NCBI RefSeq assembly: GCF_046237605.1
Contig: NZ_CP143542.1
Coordinates: 3,534,001 to 3,598,000 of the forward strand
Length of the DNA stretch: 64,000 nt
DNA from: Paraperibacillus marinus
GTDB lineage: Bacteria; Bacillota; Bacilli; Bacillales; DSM-1321
Direction of reading: 5' to 3'
Position 1 is the stretch's first letter; every line of letters starts with the position of its first letter. Made by a program: the position numbers and the translations under genes. The notes under the pieces are model-generated. The model ran no database searches and was not told the origin of the DNA. It was given only the letters and a program-made list of their open reading frames with translations. Below are positions 1 through 7,506 of the stretch, piece after piece.

Positions 1-367
1 ATTTGCCGAGCTCTACATACCGGTCTGGAAATTCCGCGTCCTTATCGGCCGGCTCCTGGAATTGATTAAACGAAGCTGAAAAATTGCCGATCCCCGCGTG
101 GTCATCGGGGCCTTTTTTATATTGATGGCTGAGCAGGAACGGCCTCCCGAGCATAACGGCTGCTCCCCTCGTATCCAGCCCCCCCTCCACCGCGCGGAAA
201 GGGACCCTCAGGAACTGGTAGCCGTTACGGCTGTCGATTTTATAATCAAAATACGCATGGTCGTAATCCCAGCTGCCGCTGATGCTGTAGCCCCTTGGCT
301 TTAAAGTCTGCTCCAGGTCATATAACGAAAACGTATGCCCCTCAAGCTGTGAAGGAATTTCTATCAT
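1..367 (-). CDS. yugN: YugN-like family protein (3' end outside window)
   Basis: A reading frame opens at the ATG at 367-365, behind a GAGGGTGG-type ribosome site, and stays open for 122 codons to the window edge, so the C-terminus is missing. The protein begins MIEIPSQLEGHTFSLYDLEQ and contains GSWDYDHAYFDYKID, the hallmark of the YugN-like family, whose B. subtilis member also lies just downstream of pgi on the same strand. Function is unknown in the family. It reads in the same direction as pgi, but a hairpin terminator at 461-478 separates the two, so it is probably a separate unit. Recognition is from memory of the B. subtilis sequence. Confidence 0.85.
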   Translation of the reverse strand, partial: MIEIPSQLEGHTFSLYDLEQTLKPRGYSISGSWDYDHAYFDYKIDSRNGYQFLRVPFRAVEGGLDTRGAAVMLGRPFLLSHQYKKGPDDHAGIGNFSASFNQFQEPADKDAEFPDRYVELGK

Positions 368-441
368 TTGTCCCACCCTCTCTTTTTTCCTTAGCATATC
401 CGGGAAACGAGAGAAATACATTGGGAAATAATCCGGGAAAT

Positions 442-454
442 GGGGACTGTCCCC
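442..454. repeat. REP-like palindrome, degenerate copy
   Basis: GGGGACTGTCCCC, preceded by GGGAAAT repeats, matches the core of the perfect palindrome at 14307-14341. Only part of the long inverted repeat is kept here. Motifs of this GGGGAC-N-GTCCCC type are known as REP-like elements mobilised by RAYT (Y1) transposases; no such gene is in the window. Confidence 0.55.
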
Positions 455-460
455 ATAAAA

Positions 461-478
461 AAACGGCCGAAGCCGTTT
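461..478 (-). terminator. pgi terminator
   Basis: A 7-bp stem (AAACGGC/GCCGTTT) with a CGAA loop is followed by a T run in either direction. It lies directly after the pgi stop codon. Confidence 0.8.
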
Positions 479-480
479 TT

Positions 481-1827
481 TTATAATCTCTTTTCAAGTT
501 CTGCTTTTTTGTCTTCGAAGCCTGGTTTGCCTAGCAGGGCAAACATATTCACCTTGTATGCCTCGACGCCCGGCTGGTCGAAGGGATTCACTCCCAGCAG
601 ATAGCCGCTGATCGCACATGCTTTTTCAAAGAAGTATACAAGATATCCAAATGTGTATGCATCCATGGCAGGGATCGTCACAATCAGGTTGGGAACTCCG
701 CCGTCTGTATGCGCAAGAAGCGTTCCCTCGAATGCTTTGTTATTAACAAAGTCGACGGTTTCTCCGGCAAGATAATTCAAGCCGTCCAGGTCATTTTCTT
801 CGCTTTCGATCGATAGCTCATGTCGCGGCTTTTCCACTTTGATAACCGTTTCGAACAAGTCTCTGCGGCCTTCCTGTACATATTGACCAAGAGAGTGAAG
901 ATCAGTGGAGAAGTTGGCGGATGATGGGTAGATCCCTTTCTGGTCCTTGCCTTCACTTTCACCGAAGAGCTGCTTCCACCATTCAGATAAGTACTGAAGA
1001 CCAGGCTCATAGTTGATCAGCATTTCGATCGTTTTCCCTTTGTTGTATAAAACGTTCCGCACTGCTGCGTATTGATAGCTGGCATTCTGTTCGATATCAT
1101 CGCCTACAAAGTCCTCACGGGCCTGTGCTGCGCCCTTCATCATCGCATCAATATCAGCTCCGCTCACCGCGATAGGCAGCAGACCGACTGCCGTCAGTAC
1201 TGAATAGCGGCCGCCCACATCATCGGGAATCACGAAGGATTCATATCCCTCTTCACTTGCCAATGTTTTCAGCGCACCACGTTCTTTATCCGTTGTTGCG
1301 TAGATGCGGCCTTTAGCTTCTTCTGCACCGTATTTTTCCTCAAGCAGCTTGCGGAAGATGCGGAATGCAAGGGCAGGCTCAGTCGTCGTGCCTGATTTTG
1401 AAATGACATTGATTGAAAAATCCCTGCCATCGAGCAGGTCCATCAAGTCTGTCATGTATGTAGAGCTGATGTTATTGCCGACAAACAATACCTGTGGTGT
1501 GCCGCGCTTTTCTCTAGGGAGTGCATTGTAAAAGCTGTGCTGCAACATTTCGATCGCTGCACGCGCACCAAGATAAGATCCGCCTATCCCGATGACCAAA
1601 AGAATGTCAGAATCTGACTTGATTTTCTCTGCTGCTTTTTGGATCCTTGCAAACTCTTCTTTATCATAATTCACCGGCAGATCTACCCAGCCAAGAAAAT
1701 CGCTGCCTGCCCCTGTTCCTTCATGAAGGGAGTTATGTGCAGTGCGTACTGCATCTTTTAAGTATGTTAATTCGTGTTCGCCAAAGAATGATAACGCTTT
1801 GGAATAATCGAAACGTACATGTGTCAT
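481..1827 (-). CDS. pgi: Glucose-6-phosphate isomerase
   Basis: Interconverts glucose-6-phosphate and fructose-6-phosphate in the cytosol (glycolysis/gluconeogenesis). The protein has 448 residues, the normal length of the short Gram-positive Pgi. Two sugar-isomerase (SIS) domains are visible: GIGGSYLGARAA at about residues 80-91, and the phosphate-binding ISKSGTTTEPALAF at about 142-155; GKDQKGIYPSSANFSTDLHS follows later. The ATG at 1827 has a GGAGG site eight bases upstream. It is flanked by yugN and an iron alcohol dehydrogenase exactly as in B. subtilis. Terminators on both sides suggest a monocistronic transcript. Confidence 0.97.
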   Translation of the reverse strand: MTHVRFDYSKALSFFGEHELTYLKDAVRTAHNSLHEGTGAGSDFLGWVDLPVNYDKEEFARIQKAAEKIKSDSDILLVIGIGGSYLGARAAIEMLQHSFYNALPREKRGTPQVLFVGNNISSTYMTDLMDLLDGRDFSINVISKSGTTTEPALAFRIFRKLLEEKYGAEEAKGRIYATTDKERGALKTLASEEGYESFVIPDDVGGRYSVLTAVGLLPIAVSGADIDAMMKGAAQAREDFVGDDIEQNASYQYAAVRNVLYNKGKTIEMLINYEPGLQYLSEWWKQLFGESEGKDQKGIYPSSANFSTDLHSLGQYVQEGRRDLFETVIKVEKPRHELSIESEENDLDGLNYLAGETVDFVNNKAFEGTLLAHTDGGVPNLIVTIPAMDAYTFGYLVYFFEKACAISGYLLGVNPFDQPGVEAYKVNMFALLGKPGFEDKKAELEKRL

Positions 1828-1965
1828 GTGTGTTCCTCCATATATTAGATTACTTTTTCACTTTACCTGAAAGCTCACGCTCATTTCAAGCCGAAGCCCC
1901 CCATGTAAGCGTACCCAATCATATTTATTTTTATGAATGGGCGGCATGGGCAGATAAAAGAAAAA

Positions 1966-1989
1966 GCGCACCCAGTATGCAGGGTGCAC
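1966..1989 (-). terminator. Terminator after the iron alcohol dehydrogenase
   Basis: GCACCC/GGGTGC stem with an 8-base loop, followed on the minus strand by a T-rich run, just past the stop of the upstream gene. Confidence 0.7.
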
Positions 1990-1995
1990 TTCACT

Positions 1996-3159
1996 TTAAA
2001 GGGCAGCTCTATAAATCGCCAGAACGTCCTCTTTATTCAGCTTCTTGAAGTTTCCGAATTCACCGTTAGCCATGGCTTTATCAGCCATCACGTCGATTTT
2101 CGAATCATCGATATCATAATCCGCAAGCTTTGACGGTGCTCCAAGGCTGCTCCAGAAGCTGCTCAGTGCATCGATTCCCTCAAGGGCAATCTCTTCATCA
2201 CTTTTTCCTTCTGAATCAACATCAAGGACCCTCACTGCAAGCTGCTTGAACCGGCCAAGGTTTTCATTCATCACATGGCGCATCCAATTCGGGAAAATGA
2301 TCGCCAGTCCGCCGGCATGAGGAATATCATATACGGCTGAAACAGCATGCTCTAAATTATGGGTCGCCCAGTCGCCGCGAATACCCATGGAAAGCATGCC
2401 ATTCAGGGCAATCGTGCCTGAATAAAGGATGGTTTCTCTGTGCTCATAGCTCTCCAGGTTATCAAGTAGCTTTGGTGCAGTTTCCATCACAGTCTTCAGC
2501 AGGGATTCACACATTCTGTCCTGAAGCTCAGTATTTGTGCCCTGGTGGAAATACGTCTCCAGGGTGTGGCTCATCATGTCCACAATTCCATAAATAGTCT
2601 GATCCTTCGGCACTGTGAATGTATTCTCAGGTTCAAGGATGGAGAACTGAGGGAATGTCAGCGGGCTTCCCCAGCCATATTTCTCCTGTGTCTCCCAATT
2701 TGTGATAACCGATCCTGCATTCATTTCAGACCCGGTTGCCGCTAGGGTAAGGACCGTTCCAAAAGGAAGTGCTGCCTTTACTTCTGCCTTTTTGATGACA
2801 ATATCCCAGGCATCTCCATCATATTTTGCACCGGCTGCAATAGCCTTTGTGCAGTCGATGACAGAACCGCCGCCAACCGCAAGCAGGAAGTCGATTCCTT
2901 CCTGTTTACAGATTTCAACGCCTTTTCTGACAGTCGATAATCTTGGATTCGGCTCAACACCGGAAAGTTCGGAAACCTCCACATCGATTTCCTTTAAATA
3001 ATTTACTACTTTATCATATAAACCGCTTCTCTTTATGCTTCCGCCGCCATACACAAGCAGAACCTTTTTGCCATATTGAGGGATTTCATTTTTCAGCTGT
3101 TCGAGCTGGTCTCTACCAAATATTAATTTAACCGGGTTTTTAAAAGCAAAATTAATCAT
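1996..3159 (-). CDS. yugJ: Iron-containing alcohol dehydrogenase (NADH-dependent butanol dehydrogenase type)
   Basis: Group III (iron-dependent) alcohol dehydrogenase of 387 residues, predicted to reduce medium-chain aldehydes with NAD(P)H in the cytosol. Visible family features are the nucleotide-binding stretch VYGGGSIKRSGLYD near residue 40, VGGGSVIDCTKAIAAGA near residue 97, and the metal-ligand region with DMMSHTLETYFHQG and GDWATHNLEHAVSAVYDIPHAGG. It is the counterpart of yugJ/yugK, which are adjacent to pgi in B. subtilis; only one copy is present here. Natural substrate is not evident. Confidence 0.92.
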   Translation of the reverse strand: MINFAFKNPVKLIFGRDQLEQLKNEIPQYGKKVLLVYGGGSIKRSGLYDKVVNYLKEIDVEVSELSGVEPNPRLSTVRKGVEICKQEGIDFLLAVGGGSVIDCTKAIAAGAKYDGDAWDIVIKKAEVKAALPFGTVLTLAATGSEMNAGSVITNWETQEKYGWGSPLTFPQFSILEPENTFTVPKDQTIYGIVDMMSHTLETYFHQGTNTELQDRMCESLLKTVMETAPKLLDNLESYEHRETILYSGTIALNGMLSMGIRGDWATHNLEHAVSAVYDIPHAGGLAIIFPNWMRHVMNENLGRFKQLAVRVLDVDSEGKSDEEIALEGIDALSSFWSSLGAPSKLADYDIDDSKIDVMADKAMANGEFGNFKKLNKEDVLAIYRAAL

Positions 3160-3368
3160 ATTTCATCTGCCTCCTTCGCTTCTTATTATGCAAAAACGGC
3201 CTCACAATATCAAAGAAAAAGATTACAATTGCAAAAATGCTCTTTTATCCTTGCATACGTCCGCCTCTCGCCTTAGTTGCTCATCCTTTTGCAATTGAAA
3301 TTCATCCTGCATATTTTTTTCCCAGCTTAAGCAATCTATAGATGAACCATCAAAAAAGGAGGATTTGC

Positions 3369-3602
3369 ATGAGTGCAATTCAGCGTATCGCTCTAGTTCT
3401 TACCATTATTGGAGCTGTAAACTGGGGCCTGGTCGGTTTTTTCCAATTTGACCTTGTTGCCGCAATCTTTGGCGGCCAGGATTCAGCATTAGCAAGAATT
3501 ATTTACGGACTTGTCGGCATTGCCGGGTTAGTGAATATCGGCCTGCTCTTTGTCCCCGACCGTGAAACTTCCGCGGCTGGACATCCTGATCCGACCCGGT
3601 AG
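3369..3602 (+). CDS. yuzA: DUF378 membrane protein
   Basis: Small (77 residues) two-helix membrane protein with the DUF378 pattern: first helix IALVLTIIGAVNWGLVGFF, an FDLVAAIFGG turn, second helix IIYGLVGIAGLVNIGLLF. An earlier ATG at 3342 exists, but AAAGGAGG at 3355-3362 is correctly spaced only for the ATG at 3369, so that start is chosen. Function is unknown. A long hairpin terminator follows. Confidence 0.88.
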   Translation: MSAIQRIALVLTIIGAVNWGLVGFFQFDLVAAIFGGQDSALARIIYGLVGIAGLVNIGLLFVPDRETSAAGHPDPTR

Positions 3603-3638
3603 CATAAGGATGGGCTTTTTTTAAAAGTCCTTAAAAAT

Positions 3639-3681
3639 AAAGCCCGGGGAGAAAAACAATATGTTTTTCTCCCCGGGCTTT
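3639..3681 (+). terminator. Strong terminator hairpin after yuzA
   Basis: A perfect 19-bp stem (AAAGCCCGGGGAGAAAAAC and its complement) with an AATAT loop. It is unusually long for a terminator. Confidence 0.75.
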
Positions 3682-3812
3682 GGTGTGCCGGTTAATAATG
3701 GGTCCTTTAAGTGAATGGCGCGGCTGAGCTCCATATATTGAGGGACTTTGTTGGAATGCCAAGTGAGGTTGAATGCGGGTTACCATCTGCCAGGTAATTC
3801 GATATTGTGAAC

Positions 3813-3942
3813 GGCGAGTAACTTCCTGCTTTGGCGAGTAAATGATGATTTCGGATAGTAAAATAGTTTGTTTGGCGAGTAAAAAAAGATTGCGGCGAGT
3901 ATATTAGAAATTCGGCGAGTAAACGTCTCATTTCCGCGAGTA
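3813..3942. repeat. Seven-unit array of a GGCGAGTA core with 20-21 bp period
   Basis: The 8-9 bp core GGCGAGTAA (on the minus strand TTACTCGCC) begins at 3813, 3833, 3853 (variant GGATAGTA), 3874, 3894, 3914 and 3935 (variant CGCGAGTA). The 11-13 bases between cores are unrelated. The period is two helical turns. It lies between the yuzA and rocD terminators and shows no convincing coding signal. The core resembles that of the array split by the insertion sequence at 48437-50036. Confidence 0.8.
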
Positions 3943-4068
3943 ACAGCCATTTTAAAGTGGTGCTGATAGATTTTCCTCCAAACAATCCTCATGGACCGGC
4001 ATGCATCCCTTCCCCGATCACTCATTCTGCTTCTCAACTAAATACTTTATTTACTGGGTATGAGAAAA
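3943..4068. other. Intergenic remainder, nothing recognised
   Basis: The yuzA-rocD interval runs from 3603 to 4111. Apart from the yuzA terminator, the repeat array and the rocD terminator, I see no gene, RNA or regulatory motif in it. Confidence 0.5.
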
Positions 4069-4086
4069 GACCGCTAAAAGCGGCCT
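4069..4086 (-). terminator. rocD terminator
   Basis: GGCCGC/GCGGTC stem with a TTTTA loop and a following TTTT run on the minus strand, just past the rocD stop. Confidence 0.75.
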
Positions 4087-4111
4087 TCTGATTGTATAAA
4101 TATTTATTTCC

Positions 4112-5311
4112 TCAAGATAAAACTTTTTTGATCCGTTCAATGGCCCAGTCCAGATCTTCCTTTGAGATGACGAGCGGCGGGGCAAAACGGATGACGGTGT
4201 CGTGAGTCTCTTTGCAGAGCAGCCCTTCTTCCTTCAGCTGTTCGCAGTATTTACGGGCAGGCTCTGTAAGTTCTACACCGATAAATAAACCGCGGCCGCG
4301 GACCTCTTTGATGACCGGATTTTTTATCTTTTTTAATTCGGCTTTGAAATATTCGCCAAGTTCATTTGAACGTTCGGCCAGTTTCTCATCCACCAGTACA
4401 TCCAGGGAGGCAATGGAAACTGCACAGGCCATCGGATTTCCTCCAAATGTTGATCCATGTGAACCGGGATTGAAAACGCCAAGAATATCTTTATTGGCAA
4501 CTACACATGAGATGGGGAATACGCCGCCTCCAAGCGCCTTGCCAAGGATATACATGTCAGGCTCGACTTCTTCCCATTCACAGGCAAACATTTTGCCTGA
4601 GCGGGCCAGCCCGGCTTGAATTTCATCGGCTATGAACAATACATTATTTTCCTGGCATAATTCTTTAGCAGCTTTTAGGAAGCCTTCTTCTGGTATGATG
4701 ATGCCTGCTTCCCCTTGGATTGGTTCAATCAGGAATGCTGCTGTATTCGGGGTGACAGCCGCCTTCAAGGCATTCAGATCACCATATGGGACCAATGTGA
4801 TGCCTGGCAGCATTGGACCGAATCCACGCTTATATTCTTCCTCAGAAGACAAGGAAACCGCCGTCATGGTCCTGCCATGGAAGTTGCCAAGGCAGGCAAT
4901 GATTTCCGCCTTATTGTCTTCTACGCCCTTTACATCATAAGCCCAGCGCCTTGCCGCCTTGATAGCTGTCTCGACGGCTTCAGCCCCTGTGTTCATCGGA
5001 AGTGCCATATCTTTATTGGTAAGGCCGCAGATTTTCTCATACCATGGGCCAAGCTGATCATTATGGAAGGCCCGGGACGTAAGGGTAACCCGGTCCGCCT
5101 GGTCTTTAAGAGCTTGAATAATCTTTGGATGGCGGTGTCCCTGGTTCACAGCGGAATAAGCACTAAGCATATCCATATATTTATTGCCTTCAGGGTCTTT
5201 AACCCATACACCCTCTGCTTCTGCAATCACGATTGGAAGCGGGTGATAGTTAGGAGCACCGAACTTCTCAGTCTGCTCAATCAGGTGGTTTGATTTTGAT
5301 TCTAAAGTCAT
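4112..5311 (-). CDS. rocD: Ornithine aminotransferase
   Basis: PLP-dependent class III aminotransferase (399 residues) that converts ornithine and 2-oxoglutarate to glutamate-semialdehyde and glutamate in arginine/ornithine breakdown. Visible are the PLP phosphate region NTGAEAVETAIKAARRWAY (about 107-125), the cofactor Asp in FIADEIQAG (about 226-234) and the Schiff-base Lys258 in ILGKALGGG, followed by HGSTFGGNPMAC. Unlike B. subtilis, it is not in a rocDEF cluster; a RocE/RocC-like permease occurs separately at 57648-59060. A sigma-A-like promoter and a cre-like site lie upstream. Confidence 0.95.
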   Translation of the reverse strand: MTLESKSNHLIEQTEKFGAPNYHPLPIVIAEAEGVWVKDPEGNKYMDMLSAYSAVNQGHRHPKIIQALKDQADRVTLTSRAFHNDQLGPWYEKICGLTNKDMALPMNTGAEAVETAIKAARRWAYDVKGVEDNKAEIIACLGNFHGRTMTAVSLSSEEEYKRGFGPMLPGITLVPYGDLNALKAAVTPNTAAFLIEPIQGEAGIIIPEEGFLKAAKELCQENNVLFIADEIQAGLARSGKMFACEWEEVEPDMYILGKALGGGVFPISCVVANKDILGVFNPGSHGSTFGGNPMACAVSIASLDVLVDEKLAERSNELGEYFKAELKKIKNPVIKEVRGRGLFIGVELTEPARKYCEQLKEEGLLCKETHDTVIRFAPPLVISKEDLDWAIERIKKVLS

Positions 5312-5343
5312 CTTATATTCCTCCCATCCACTGTTTCCCTTCT

Positions 5344-5371
5344 ATTGTACATGGAGAGATGGCATATTCAA
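5344..5371 (-). promoter_or_regulatory. Putative rocD promoter
   Basis: Minus-strand TTGAAT (5371-5366) and TACAAT (5349-5344) are separated by 16 bases, a fair sigma-A promoter 33 bases upstream of the rocD start. No sigma-L -24/-12 element was noticed, although B. subtilis roc genes use one. Confidence 0.5.
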
Positions 5372-5383
5372 ACCCTAAAAATA

Positions 5384-5393
5384 ATAGCGCTTT
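5384..5393 (-). promoter_or_regulatory. cre-like site upstream of rocD
   Basis: AAAGCGCTAT on the minus strand matches the core of catabolite-responsive elements (AAARCGYTT) with a mismatch, about 50 bases before the predicted transcription start. CcpA control is inferred only. Confidence 0.3.
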
Positions 5394-5468
5394 CCACCGC
5401 ATTCAGAAAATTGAATTTTTATACAAGATTTACTCACTATATAGGGATAATAAAAACACAAATAGTTT

Positions 5469-5622
5469 TTCACTCGCAGCCCAAGCATGAAAATAACTGG
5501 AAAAGAACAATAAGGTGGTGGGGCGGAGCAAGTCTCAGGCCAGGAATGCCAGAAAGATAAATAATGTTCACACCCAGCTGCAGGAAGCCTCATGATACAT
5601 GGAGCTCAGCCCTTTTCCACAA
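5469..5622 (+). repeat. Dispersed ~150-bp intergenic element, copy A
   Basis: This stretch aligns along its length with 35190-35353. Shared blocks include GGCGGAG, GGAATGCCAG, AATGTTCA and CCCAGCTGCAGGAAGCC, then ATGATACATG and CCACA followed by an A run. Both copies lie upstream of minus-strand genes in the same orientation. No open frame is shared, so it is probably a non-coding mobile or RNA element. Confidence 0.75.
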
Positions 5623-5633
5623 AAAAAAAAAAA

Positions 5634-5656
5634 CAGATATGTTTTAGTCATATCTG
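5634..5656 (-). terminator. yugI terminator
   Basis: CAGATATG/CATATCTG stem with a seven-base loop, followed on the minus strand by a long T run, directly after the yugI stop. Confidence 0.8.
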
Positions 5657-5671
5657 CTTTTACTGAATCTA

Positions 5672-6073
5672 TTATTTTTTGATTAAATCTTCGCGCTGAG
5701 ACTGATCAATCCACTCTTGAAGCTTGTCTTTCAGTGTGTTAAAGCCTTCAGTGCTTTCAGTTGTTGATTTTATAGTAGCCTGGCGTTTCTTAGGAGCACG
5801 TTTTGGCTGTGCCTGCGGACGCTCCGGGGCTTCCTCCGTTGCACGGATTGAAAGGCCGATCTTGCCAGCGGCTTCATCGATAGAAAGTACCTTAACCTGT
5901 ACTTCATCGCCTACTTTAAGATGCTCGTTGACATCCTTCACATAACCGTGGGTAATTTCAGAGATATGCACTAGACCTTGAGTTGAATCGTCTAAGGCGA
6001 CGAATGCACCATAAGATTGAATCCCTGTTACTTTTCCCGTTACTACAGAACCTACTTCATATTTTTCAGACAT
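5672..6073 (-). CDS. yugI: S1-domain RNA-binding protein (general stress protein 13)
   Basis: A 133-residue cytosolic protein with one S1/OB-fold RNA-binding domain at about residues 5-75 (VGSVVTGKVTGIQSYGAFVA, GLVHISEI) and a basic, Lys/Arg-rich linker before a short helical tail. It is the counterpart of B. subtilis YugI/GSP13, which associates with ribosomes. The ATG at 6073 is chosen over a longer frame because AGGAGTG sits just upstream and the length then fits the family. The next gene is divergent. Confidence 0.93.
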   Translation of the reverse strand: MSEKYEVGSVVTGKVTGIQSYGAFVALDDSTQGLVHISEITHGYVKDVNEHLKVGDEVQVKVLSIDEAAGKIGLSIRATEEAPERPQAQPKRAPKKRQATIKSTTESTEGFNTLKDKLQEWIDQSQREDLIKK

Positions 6074-6275
6074 GAGAACACTCCTATATTCATTAAATTT
6101 TTCATGTTTATATACGCAATTGTAAATTATAACACAAGCTTGACCTTTAATCAAAGGAAGCTTTAAAACTTCTGGACACAAGCACATGGCACAGCTTCTT
6201 TTTTCCTAGGGACATTCAACTATTCCGGCCTGCTGCAGTAAGATATGGATAAAAGGCAGCTGGAGGGAAAAATCC

Positions 6276-6641
6276 ATGTCAGAGCTCGGTTACATCATCA
6301 AAGGCCTTAGGGAAAAACGAAATTTGACACAGCAGGAACTGGCTCTAAAAATTCATGTAGGAACCCATATTTTAGATAAGTTTGAAACGGGTGAAAAGAC
6401 CCCCGATATCGGGACGCTGCTCCATCTGGCTGCCGTGCTGGAGGTTCCTGCCCGGGACTTGGCCATATCCGGAAAGTCATCAAAGGCCTCAGGACTGGAA
6501 GCGGAAATCGAACAGCTCATCAATCAGATTGGCCGCCAGAAGGCTGTGTGGATTCTAAGGAAAATCACGGAATGGAGTGAAGAAGACATGAACCGGATCC
6601 TTGAAGAAAAAAAAGGCGGGGATGCGCGGAATTATGTTTAA
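6276..6641 (+). CDS. XRE-family DNA-binding regulator
   Basis: A 121-residue protein. The N-terminal XRE-type helix-turn-helix (about residues 6-65) shows IIKGLREKRNLTQQELALKI and the recognition-helix region ILDKFETGEKTPDIGTLLHLAAVLEV; the C-terminal 45 residues are charged and helical and may form a dimer. The start has GGAGGG upstream. It is divergent from yugI, where B. subtilis has alaR/alaT instead. Its targets cannot be read from the sequence. Confidence 0.85.
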   Translation: MSELGYIIKGLREKRNLTQQELALKIHVGTHILDKFETGEKTPDIGTLLHLAAVLEVPARDLAISGKSSKASGLEAEIEQLINQIGRQKAVWILRKITEWSEEDMNRILEEKKGGDARNYV

Positions 6642-6708
6642 AAAAGAAATTTTCTGACCATACTTGTGATAAGGCTTTCTAGCTTTCTAGTATTCCCCCC
6701 CTTTTTTT

Positions 6709-6735
6709 AGGACAAAACAGATACTGTTTTGTCCT
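6709..6735 (+). terminator. Terminator between convergent genes
   Basis: Perfect 12-bp stem AGGACAAAACAG with an ATA loop, then T8 with one interruption. It lies between the XRE gene and the convergent membrane protein gene and has T/A runs on both sides, so it can serve both. Confidence 0.9.
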
Positions 6736-6753
6736 CTTTTTTTAGTCAGGGCA

Positions 6754-7029
6754 TTATAGGTCTTTATCCTTTTCCTTTTCCTTTTCACCATTGAACCAGT
6801 TCTTGGGATTCAGCCTGCCCCTGAACTTTTTGGCAGCTTCTTTTCCAGCAAAAAATACGCCCGCCCAAAATAAAATTTCAGCTGCAATCAGCAGAAGAGC
6901 CGTCAGGACCACCTTTCCTTTCCCGCTAAGCTCTAGGAATGGAACGAGGAGAGGAGTCAGCCAAAACAGGGTTGAAATGACCAGAAGGATGATTCCAAGC
7001 TTAAGGGTTGATTTTCGATCAGATGCCAT
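6754..7029 (-). CDS. Small two-helix membrane protein, transporter-suffix-like
   Basis: A 91-residue membrane protein with two predicted helices, LGIILLVISTLFWLTPLLVPFL and VVLTALLLIAAEILFWAGVFF, then a positively charged tail ending in alternating Glu/Lys. The arrangement resembles small 'transporter suffix domain' proteins. The ATG at 7029 is preferred to one six codons earlier because GGAGA lies five bases before it. Function unknown. Confidence 0.75.
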   Translation of the reverse strand: MASDRKSTLKLGIILLVISTLFWLTPLLVPFLELSGKGKVVLTALLLIAAEILFWAGVFFAGKEAAKKFRGRLNPKNWFNGEKEKEKDKDL

Positions 7030-7172
7030 GAGCCATCTCCATTTCATTTAAATATCATTTATTTCATTGTACCCAGAGAATCCTGGGATCACAATCAATA
7101 TCAATTACCAATTGCCTCTTCCCGCATAAAGGCGTGCCTTCCGGGAATCCTCCACATGAGGAGGTGATTTCA

Positions 7173-7418
7173 ATGTCCAGAAGAAAAATCCTGGTACCGG
7201 GAGCCAGAGAAGGACTTGACCGGCTAAAGGCAAGGGTGGCAGGCACCATTAAACCTGAAGTTGCAAAATTTGAGGCAGCACGTGAGGCAGGCGTCCCCCT
7301 GAAGGAAGGCTATAACGGCGGTTTGACTTCCCGTCAGGCTGGCAGGACCGGAGGCATGCTTGGAGGGGGCATGGTTAAGGAACTCATACGTATGGCACAG
7401 GAAAACATGAATAAATAG
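7173..7418 (+). CDS. Alpha/beta-type small acid-soluble spore protein
   Basis: An 81-residue protein of the alpha/beta SASP family, which coats and protects DNA in the dormant spore core. Visible are RKILVPGAREGLDRLKARVAG at the N-terminus and the signature GGLTSRQAGRTGGMLGGGMVKELI near the C-terminus. The segment PEVAKFEAAREAGVPLKEGYN is where the GPR protease site (E-[IF]-A) lies in the family. AGGAGGTG stands seven bases before the ATG at 7173. The protein is slightly longer than the typical 60-70 residues. Which ssp gene it equals was not settled. Confidence 0.85.
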   Translation: MSRRKILVPGAREGLDRLKARVAGTIKPEVAKFEAAREAGVPLKEGYNGGLTSRQAGRTGGMLGGGMVKELIRMAQENMNK

Positions 7419-7506
7419 GAATCTGCATCTGCAGGTTCTTTTTCTTCCCGGCAACCTTTAAATTCTTATATGTGGGTAAACTACCTAAAAAAGGAGGGGC
7501 TGTGGA

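Noticed and set aside
3813..3942. CRISPR array
   Set aside because: Repeats are only 8-9 bp and spacers 11-13 bp, far below CRISPR sizes, and no cas genes are present.
3780..4037. A minus-strand ORF of 85 codons across the 20-bp array
   Set aside because: The apparent frame is carried by the repeat units, has no ribosome site, and the units change phase (20 versus 21 bases), so it is not under coding selection.
4715..5293. 192-codon plus-strand ORF inside rocD
   Set aside because: Antiparallel shadow of rocD, whose frame is full length with family motifs; no ribosome site.
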